Made by a program: the position numbers and the translations under genes. DNA of 10,000 bases from Symbiodinium natans (lineage: Eukaryota > Sar > Dinophyceae > Suessiales > Symbiodiniaceae): NCBI GenBank assembly GCA_905221605.1, contig CAJNDS010001513.1:360001-370000 (forward strand), given 5' to 3'. This document shows, piece by piece, positions 5,733 through 10,000 of the stretch (positions are counted from its first letter, which is position 1; each line of letters opens with the position of its first letter). The notes below the pieces were generated by a model. That model saw nothing but the letters and a program-made list of their open reading frames with translations. It was not told the DNA's origin and did no database searches.

Positions 5733-5820
5733 GGGGCGGTGGAGGTGGAGGCAAGAAGCTTTGTGGCTGCATTGAGAGCTGCCACATGAAGCTCTGCTGC
5801 GAGTGTGGGCTCGTTAGAGG
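5733..5820. other. Spacer between degenerate C and G blocks, with a stem-loop
   Basis: AGCTTTGTGGC (5757-5767) pairs with GCCACATGAAGCT (5781-5793) with a 2-base bulge. The + strand can be read as a short Gly-run plus Cys-rich peptide (CGCIESCHMKLCCECG), but this is only about 30 residues long and has no support as a gene. Confidence 0.5.
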
Positions 5821-6254
5821 GCCTCAGGGCTTCAGGGTGCCAGGGCTTTAGAGGTTTCTAGGGCTTTTGGTTTCAGCGTCTTGGGGTTTAAGGGTTTCTG
5901 GGCTTCAGTGCTTTAGGGCACTTTGGGCTTTCGGATTTAAGGTCTTTCGGGTTTAGGGCCTTAGGGTTTTTTAGGAAGCATGGTCTTGGGGTTTTAGGGC
6001 GTTTTGTGTTTTAGGGTTTCAGGGTTTGGGGGTTGAGGGTGAGTTGAGGGTTGAGGGTTTCAGGTTTAGAGATTCCAAAAAGGGCATGGCCCGGAGTTAG
6101 CGACCTTCGTGTCCGCGGAGTTCAGGATTTAGGCTTCAGACTGTACAGGAATGACAGGATTGATAGGGTGATAAGATTGATAGGTCTAGGGTTTACAGGA
6201 TTGATTTGGTTGATAGGGTTCATAGGGATTTTAGGGTTTATAGGGTTATAGGTT
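5821..6254 (+). repeat. Telomere-like block 18, G-rich, highly degenerate
   Basis: The longest and most decayed block: TTTAGGG mixed with GCTTTAGGGC, TTTCGGG, TTTTAGGGC and, from 6150 on, GATAGGG and GATTGATAGG. A short open frame in it is repeat-derived. An island of about 105 bases (6255-6360) follows and ends in the palindrome CCTCTGAAGAGG at 6349-6360. Confidence 0.75.
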
Positions 6255-6360
6255 GATGGGGTTCGCAGACTTCGCGGCAATGTAGCGCGGGGTTCTTGTG
6301 GGTTCGGGGTCGGTGAGGCCTGCTCAAGGTGGTCACACGCAGAAACTCCCTCTGAAGAGG

Positions 6361-6493
6361 TAAACCCTAAACCCTAAACCCTAAACCCTAAACCCTAAAC
6401 CCTAAACCCTAAACCCTAAACCCTAAACCGCGAAACCCTAACCCGAAACCCTAAACACTAAACCCTAAACCCTAAACCCTAAACCCTAAACCC
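6361..6493 (-). repeat. Telomere-like block 19, C-rich
   Basis: Eighteen to nineteen CCCTAAA units, nine of them perfect at the left. One CCGCGAA, one CCCGAAA and one CACTAAA variant lie in the middle. The left junction is TGAAGAGG followed by TAAACCC; the same TGAAGAGG precedes block 7. Confidence 0.97.
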
Positions 6494-6590
6494 CTTTTAC
6501 ACATACAGGCCCTTATAACAAGCGGCAAGGCGTGGCTGTAGTCTCAAAACAGATGTTCTTATCGCAGCTTTCCTTCATGTCTGCCTCTGG

Positions 6591-6662
6591 TTTAGGGTTT
6601 AGGCTTTAGGCTTTAGGCTTTAGGGTTTAGGGTTTAGGCTTTAGGGTTTAGGGTTTAGGGTT
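6591..6662 (+). repeat. Telomere-like block 20, G-rich, with TTTAGGC variants
   Basis: Ten units; three consecutive TTTAGGC units plus one more are interspersed among TTTAGGG. Clustering of one variant suggests local re-amplification after mutation. Confidence 0.95.
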
Positions 6663-6850
6663 GCCCCGATCAATTCGGAATCTTGGCCCTTCTTCCCTGG
6701 GGGACTTCGTAATGTCCGAGGAGCTCTTGTCTCCTTGCCAGAAGGTCACCCGAAATGTCTTCACGCGCGGATCGGTGCTGACGTGTTCGTCCTCAATCTC
6801 AAAGCGTTCGCAACCCACCATGATCGAATATCCTCGGTTTGGATCAGCAG
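6663..6850. other. Island between a G-rich and a C-rich block
   Basis: About 190 bases of unique sequence. A frame from ATG at 6712 is open for 47 codons to TAA at 6853-6855, ending inside the next repeat block. It shows no recognised domain and is probably chance. Confidence 0.5.
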
Positions 6851-6914
6851 CCTAACCCTAAACCCTAAACCCTAAACCCTAAACCTTAAACCCGAAACCC
6901 TAAACCCTAAACCT
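6851..6914 (-). repeat. Telomere-like block 21, C-rich
   Basis: Nine units: one CCCTAA, mostly CCCTAAA, and single CCTTAAA and CCCGAAA variants. Confidence 0.95.
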
Positions 6915-7274
6915 GAACGCCCTAATTCTGAAAGACGTAGTGCTTCAGCTTGCGGCTGCGGCTCGCTTCTTCCAAACCCCAAACCATTCCCAGACAGATT
7001 TGGTGGATACAAGGTTCATCCTATATGTGTCACTTTCAAGGGTCATTCTACATATAGGTATATATGTATATATATATATAATTTATTGATATATTCGTCT
7101 ATTCATTTATTGCATTTATGTATTTCTATACAACATGTCTGCATACGCACCCTGTTCTTAAGGCACGCGATAAACACCTGACGTGTCCTGCTTGCTGAAA
7201 CCCGGAACTTGCCTCCAAGCGTCGCGAGGGCGGATCGAACATCCGGGCAAAGCGGGCAATGGGCCCTGCAATGG
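6915..7274. other. 360-bp island with an AT-rich core, no gene seen
   Basis: The centre (about 7040-7135) is strongly AT-rich and includes a 23-base alternating purine-pyrimidine run (7058-7080, GTATATATG then TATA). Its edges are near 55% GC. CGGAT-CGAAC-ATCCG at 7231-7245 is a small stem-loop. GCAATGGGCCCT and GCAATGGCCCT lie in tandem at 7256-7278, directly at the start of the next block. No gene was recognised. Confidence 0.6.
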
Positions 7275-7352
7275 CCCTAAACCCAAACCCTAAACCCTAA
7301 ACCCTAAACCCTAAACTCTAAACCCTAAATCCTAAACCCTAAACCCTAAACC
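7275..7352 (-). repeat. Telomere-like block 22, C-rich
   Basis: Eleven units, with single CCCAAA, CTCTAAA and TCCTAAA-type changes. Confidence 0.95.
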
Positions 7353-7430
7353 GAATGGCGGCCGAGAGTTGCAGAGTACACTGGGAGACCCCCAGGCCGG
7401 GAAAACAGCTGAAAGCAAATTGAACTAACA

Positions 7431-7476
7431 GGGTTTAGGGTTTAGGGTTTCGGGTTTTGGGGTCTAGGTTTAGGGT
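7431..7476 (+). repeat. Telomere-like block 23, G-rich
   Basis: Six units; the first three are clean, then TTTCGGG, TTTTGGGG and TCTAGG. An island of about 80 bases (7353-7430) lies to its left. Confidence 0.92.
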
Positions 7477-7508
7477 AAACACGCCCCAAAAAAGCGAAAC
7501 AATGCACG

Positions 7509-7589
7509 AACCCGACCCCTAACCCGAAACCCTAAACCCTCAACCCTACAGTTACCCCCTAAACCCTAAACCCGAAACCCCTGAACCCC
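7509..7589 (-). repeat. Telomere-like block 24, C-rich
   Basis: About eleven mixed units (CCCTAAA, CCCGAAA, CCCTCAA, CCCTGAA), interrupted at 7548-7556 by CAGTTACCC. Only about 30 bases separate it from block 23, which points towards it. Confidence 0.92.
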
Positions 7590-7679
7590 GAGTCCTGTCA
7601 CCATCTGATTCCCGGGCGACGCGAAGCGGAAGCAGCCCTCGATCCGCCCACAGTGCAGGCCTGGGGAGGTGACAAATGA
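7590..7679. other. Island bounded by a 7-bp inverted pair
   Basis: TGTCACC at 7596-7602 and GGTGACA at 7668-7674 sit at the two ends of a 90-bp GC-rich island. A C-rich block lies to the left and a G-rich one to the right. An inverted pair this short may be chance. Confidence 0.45.
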
Positions 7680-7916
7680 GGGTTTAGGGTTTAGGGTTTA
7701 GGGTTTAGGGTTTAGGGTTTAGGGTTTAGGGCCTAGGGTTTAGGGTTTAGGGTTTAGGGTTTAGGGTTTAGGGTTTAGGGTTTAGGGTTTAGGGTTTAGG
7801 GTTTAGGGTTTAGGGTTTAGGGTTTAAGGTTTAGGGTTTAGGGTTTAGGGTTTAGGGGTTAGGGTTTAGGGTTTAGGGTTTAGGGTTTGGGAAGGTTTAG
7901 GGTCTAGAAGGAGATT
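7680..7916 (+). repeat. Telomere-like block 25, G-rich, long and nearly clean
   Basis: About 32 units. Seven perfect units (7683-7731), one CCTAGGG, twelve perfect units (7739-7822), one TTTAAGG, then more clean units with a single extra G at 7858. The right end decays from about 7886. Confidence 0.97.
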
Positions 7917-8039
7917 GGGGTTTTGTTATGGTTGTTGGTTTGGTCTAGGTGTAGGTCCTAGATTTTGGGACGAAGCGCGATGCCCGGGAGGCATGCCGCC
8001 TCCGGCCTCTACAAGACGTAGTAGACCCCCCTGTGGGGG
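7917..8039. other. Island with two stem-loops
   Basis: The left half is T- and G-rich (GGGGTTTTGTTATGGTTGTT at 7917-7936). GGAGGC-ATGCC-GCCTCC at 7987-8003 is a perfect 6-bp stem. CCCCC-TGT-GGGGG at 8027-8039 forms the exact left junction of block 26. No gene was recognised. Confidence 0.55.
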
Positions 8040-8155
8040 TTTAGGGTTTAGGGTTTATAGGGTTTAGGGTTTAGGGATTAGGGCTTAGGGCTTAGGGTTT
8101 AGGGTTTAGGGTTTAGGGTTTAGGGTTTAGGGTTTAGGGTTTAGGGTTTAGGGTT
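8040..8155 (+). repeat. Telomere-like block 26, G-rich
   Basis: Sixteen units: clean at both ends, with TTTATAGGG, GATTAGGG and CTTAGGG changes at 8055-8095. Confidence 0.96.
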
Positions 8156-8260
8156 GAGGACACCCCTCTAAGTCTAGTAGGAGTCGGGGACTACCAACGT
8201 AGGCGGCCCTAAAATCAAAACCACCCAAAACCTCGGCAAGCACGCCATGCGCCCCAGTAT

Positions 8261-8308
8261 AACCCCAAACCCTAAACCCTAAACCCTAAACCCTAAACCC
8301 TAAACCCC
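8261..8308 (-). repeat. Telomere-like block 27, C-rich
   Basis: Six to seven units, nearly all CCCTAAA. An island of about 105 bases without a recognised feature (8156-8260) precedes it. Confidence 0.95.
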
Positions 8309-8451
8309 TTACAAGGATTCTAGACAGGGAACCGAAGCCTCAAATCCCCTATACTCAGAATCAGAAGGTTCTGATGCAGCCCAGGCGCTGTAGGCTTGGG
8401 CAGTCATCACCTCTTAACGAGGGTTTGGGAGCTTTAGGATCAGAGCGCTGT
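8309..8451. other. Island with a perfect stem-loop
   Basis: ATCAGAA (8360-8366) and TTCTGAT (8369-8375) pair with only two bases between. Directly to the right, GCCCAGGC and GCTTGGGC can also pair. No T-run, A/B box or RNA family was recognised. One stray TTTGGGA-type unit lies at 8421-8430. Confidence 0.55.
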
Positions 8452-8512
8452 GGGGCTTAGGGTCTAGGGTTTAGGGCTTAGGGCTCAGGGTTTAGGGTTT
8501 AGGGTTTAGGGT
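8452..8512 (+). repeat. Telomere-like block 28, G-rich, left side of a head-to-head junction
   Basis: Eight units, the left half with CTTAGGG, TCTAGGG and CTCAGGG variants and the last three clean. It ends in TTTAGGGT at 8512. Confidence 0.95.
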
Positions 8513-8517
8513 CCTGA

Positions 8518-8537
8518 ACCCTAAACCCTAAAACCCT
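8518..8537 (-). repeat. Telomere-like block 29, C-rich, right side of a head-to-head junction
   Basis: ACCCTAAACCCTAAAACCCT begins five bases (CCTGA) after block 28 ends. The last 15 bases of block 28 (8498-8512) and the first 15 here (8518-8532) are exact reverse complements. Confidence 0.93.
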
Positions 8538-8621
8538 GGGTTTGGGCTTCAAGGCTCTCATGCTTGTTTTGTTTGGGGCCTGGGGCTTTAGGGCAGCACA
8601 TCCTTGAATCTAAGGGAAGTT

Positions 8622-8750
8622 CAGTTACATGGTCCCTTAACATGGTCCCTTACCTTCTTTAAAGGGTTCTGAAGTATGGGCCCTTGGGTTTTTTATGTGG
8701 TATACAAGGGGCCCCCATTTAAGGGCCCATATTAAGGGACCATGTAACTG
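8622..8750. mobile_element. 129-bp inverted-repeat element
   Basis: 31-base arms at 8622-8652 and 8720-8750 are inverted copies with 29 matches. Each begins CAGTTACATGGTCCCTTAA from its outer end. The left arm contains ACATGGTCCCTTA twice in perfect tandem (8627-8639, 8640-8652), and the interior has further GGGCCCTT and GGGCCC strings. No open frame and no clear target duplication. The ends resemble those of the element pair at 2631 and 5372. It is probably a small non-autonomous foldback element. Confidence 0.7.
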
Positions 8751-8885
8751 CCCTATCAAACTCCAAGAGCTGAGGCTTCATTCGGATTTAAACCTGGCTG
8801 GGTTGGCCCTAGAAACCCTCTGAACAAGTATCCTGAACAAGATCCTCTTTGGCAAAGCTTAAAGAAAAGCAAGTGGATATGAAAA
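8751..8885. other. Unique stretch left of the microsatellite
   Basis: About 135 bases, with CTGAACAAG twice at a 13-base spacing (8820 and 8833). No gene was recognised. Confidence 0.5.
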
Positions 8886-9200
8886 TACATGAATGTGTAT
8901 ATATATATATACATACACACATACATGCATACATACATACATACATGCGTACATACGCATACACAAATACATAAATACATGAATACATAAATGCATAAAT
9001 ACATAAATACATAAATACATAAATACATAAATACATAAATACATAAATACATAAATACATAAATACATAAATACATAAATACATAAATACATAAATGCAT
9101 AAATGCATAAATGCATAAATACATACATACATACATACATACATACATACATACATACATACATACACATGTGTATATACATATGTACATATATCACAGT
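8886..9200. repeat. Compound microsatellite, ATAC and ATAAATAC units
   Basis: Three parts follow each other: TA, ATAC and related alternating units (8893-8965); about 19 copies of the octamer ATAAATAC with a few ATAAATGC and one ATGAATAC (about 8966-9120); and about twelve ATAC units ending in TGTATATACATATG-type sequence (9119-9194). The three overlapping minus-strand open frames here, rich in Met, Tyr, Ile, Cys and Val, are translations of the repeat and not genes. Confidence 0.97.
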
Positions 9201-9212
9201 CGCACACAACGG

Positions 9213-9327
9213 CAAAACCCAAAACCCAAACCCTAAACCCCAACGAAACCTAGGTTAAACGCTGAACCCTAAACCAAACTCTGAACCCTAAACCCTGAAC
9301 CCTAAACCCTGAACCCTGAACCCTGAA
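9213..9327 (-). repeat. Telomere-like block 30, C-rich
   Basis: About fifteen mixed units; CCCTGAA becomes the main variant towards the right. An interruption at 9240-9262 contains AACGAAACCTAGGTT. Confidence 0.93.
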
Positions 9328-9419
9328 AGGCTTCCCCGGCCTCGTAGGCGGTCAGTGAAGGACTGGGCTCCGCGTGGAGCGAGTGGACCACTTGCAGCCT
9401 GAACAAGGAGAAAATGGAT
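9328..9419. other. Island with small palindromes
   Basis: GCTCC-GCGT-GGAGC (9367-9380) and AGTGG-A-CCACT (9382-9392) lie next to each other. CCTGAACAAG recurs from 8833. No gene was recognised. Confidence 0.5.
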
Positions 9420-9481
9420 TTTGGGGTTCGGGGTTTAGGGTTTAGGGTTTGGGGTTTAGGGTTAGGTTTCGGGCTTAGGGG
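9420..9481 (+). repeat. Telomere-like block 31, G-rich
   Basis: Eight units, mixed TTTGGGG, TTCGGGG, TTTAGGG and TTTCGGG. Confidence 0.94.
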
Positions 9482-9929
9482 TATTTAGGTACCCCCAACC
9501 CCTGCACGAAGGACGTACTCCATAGGGTCCACATTGTGGGGTTGGGCACAGCGGCTTCGAAGACCTCGGGAAATTTGGAGGTTCGGCTTCAGGATAAAAA
9601 GCTCCACAGAGTGCTGTTAGAAAGTTGGAATATAGGGCCCACAATATAGAGAGTAGGGTTTTGGATTCTGGTATATAGAATTCGATAGGGACCAGAAGGG
9701 AGTGCTGTGAGATATCATTCCGACCCCTGATAGGGACCCAACTGCAAGCACAGGTCTTCTGATGTCTTTGCGGAAGAGGGCAGTTGAGGGGGGGCTTTAG
9801 CCTTTCATGGATTAGGGCTTTGGGTTGGGATGTTCCTCCTTCTACTCTCAGCCCTTCATAGGGATTCTCATACGGGGTAAAGGGGGTACTGTAATCCCTA
9901 TTCAGGACGATTCGAAAAACGGAGAACAT
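9462..9929 (-). other. 155-codon ATG open frame, coding status uncertain
   Basis: The longest ATG-initiated frame outside the repeats. It starts at ATG 9929 (start MFSVFRIVLNRDYS) and ends inside block 31. The product would be Pro-rich with eight Cys and several aromatic residues. It has no signal peptide, no clear membrane segment and no domain I recognise. A frame of this length is expected by chance about once in a window of this size and composition, and part of it ends in repeat DNA. Internal direct repeats (GAGTGCTGT at 9609 and 9700) also argue against a gene. Confidence 0.17.
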
Positions 9930-10000
9930 CACAAGCTTAGGGTTTTAAGTTTCGGCTTCAGGCCTTCTTGGGGGACAGGCATGAAAGAAGCATCCTGGTG
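9486..10000. other. Terminal island of about 510 bases
   Basis: Unique sequence with recurring ATAGGG(A/C/T)CC strings (9522, 9632, 9684, 9730) and a repeated GAGTGCTGT(T/G)AGA. It has no telomere-like block, although AGGGTTTTAAG at 9939 may be a single decayed unit. Only the weak minus-strand frame is present. Confidence 0.5.

Noticed and set aside
5663-5851. Small Cys-rich peptide after a Gly run
   Set aside because: The Cys spacing is suggestive, but the frame is only 62 codons, starts in decayed repeat DNA and has no signal peptide.
6051-6251. 66-codon plus-strand open frame with repeated Ile, Gly and Leu
   Set aside because: It lies wholly in a decayed heptamer block, begins with TTG rather than ATG, and looks hydrophobic only because of GATAGGG and GATTGAT repetition.
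8756-9243. Three overlapping minus-strand open frames of 118-144 codons rich in Met, Tyr, Ile, Cys and Val
   Set aside because: They are translations of the ATAC/ATAAATAC microsatellite in three frames. A tandem repeat without stops stays open in several frames at once.
1-10000. CRISPR array
   Set aside because: Heptamer blocks with varied spacers look superficially similar, but block length varies from 20 to 434 bases, orientation flips, and there are no cas-like genes.

Overview
The window looks like non-coding nuclear DNA from a eukaryote with a TTTAGGG-type telomere repeat. About 3.8 kb (roughly 38%) consists of 31 separate blocks of the heptamer TTTAGGG and its variants (TTTGGGG, TTCAGGG, TTTCGGG, TTTAGGC, TTTCTGG). 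Sixteen blocks are in the G-rich orientation on the + strand and fifteen in the C-rich orientation (CCCTAAA). They lie between short islands of ordinary-looking sequence at about 50% GC. No gene could be recognised on either strand: no conserved protein motif, rRNA, tRNA or CRISPR. This mosaic of telomere-like heptamers scattered inside a chromosome fits what is known of the repeat-rich (R) segments of Eimeria chromosomes, so an Eimeria-like coccidian is my best guess (about 0.6). Subtelomeric or interstitial DNA of a plant, green alga, dinoflagellate or other lineage with TTTAGGG telomeres is the alternative.

Layout. 1-3040: dense alternating G and C blocks with short islands, including a C15 run, a polypyrimidine tract, a 164-bp element with inverted ends at 1165-1328, and a flanking direct duplication at 1341-1481. 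3040-3975: the longest block-free stretch, with only weak open frames. 3975-5232: mixed blocks, one bounded by a 15-bp direct repeat (4111-4207), a 129-bp foldback (4511-4639), and a 14-bp higher-order array (4892-5229). 5233-6254: an island followed by very degenerate blocks that are probably old. 6255-8540: more alternating blocks, including the second-longest clean G array (7680-7916) and a head-to-head junction at 8512/8518. 8541-9212: a 129-bp inverted-repeat element and a 300-bp microsatellite (ATAC and ATAAATAC units) bounded by two perfect purine-pyrimidine alternating tracts. 9213-10000: two last blocks and an island with a 155-codon open frame of doubtful meaning.

There is no gene network to describe. 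What stands out is architecture: block orientation flips at 24 of 30 successive steps, two blocks are bounded by direct duplications, one sits inside a unit with 18/19-matching inverted ends and a 4-bp target duplication, and several short inverted-repeat elements share ends and a GGTCCCTT core. Together these suggest two processes: telomere repeats seeded or carried into internal sites, and a family of small non-autonomous foldback elements. Both are inferences from this one window.
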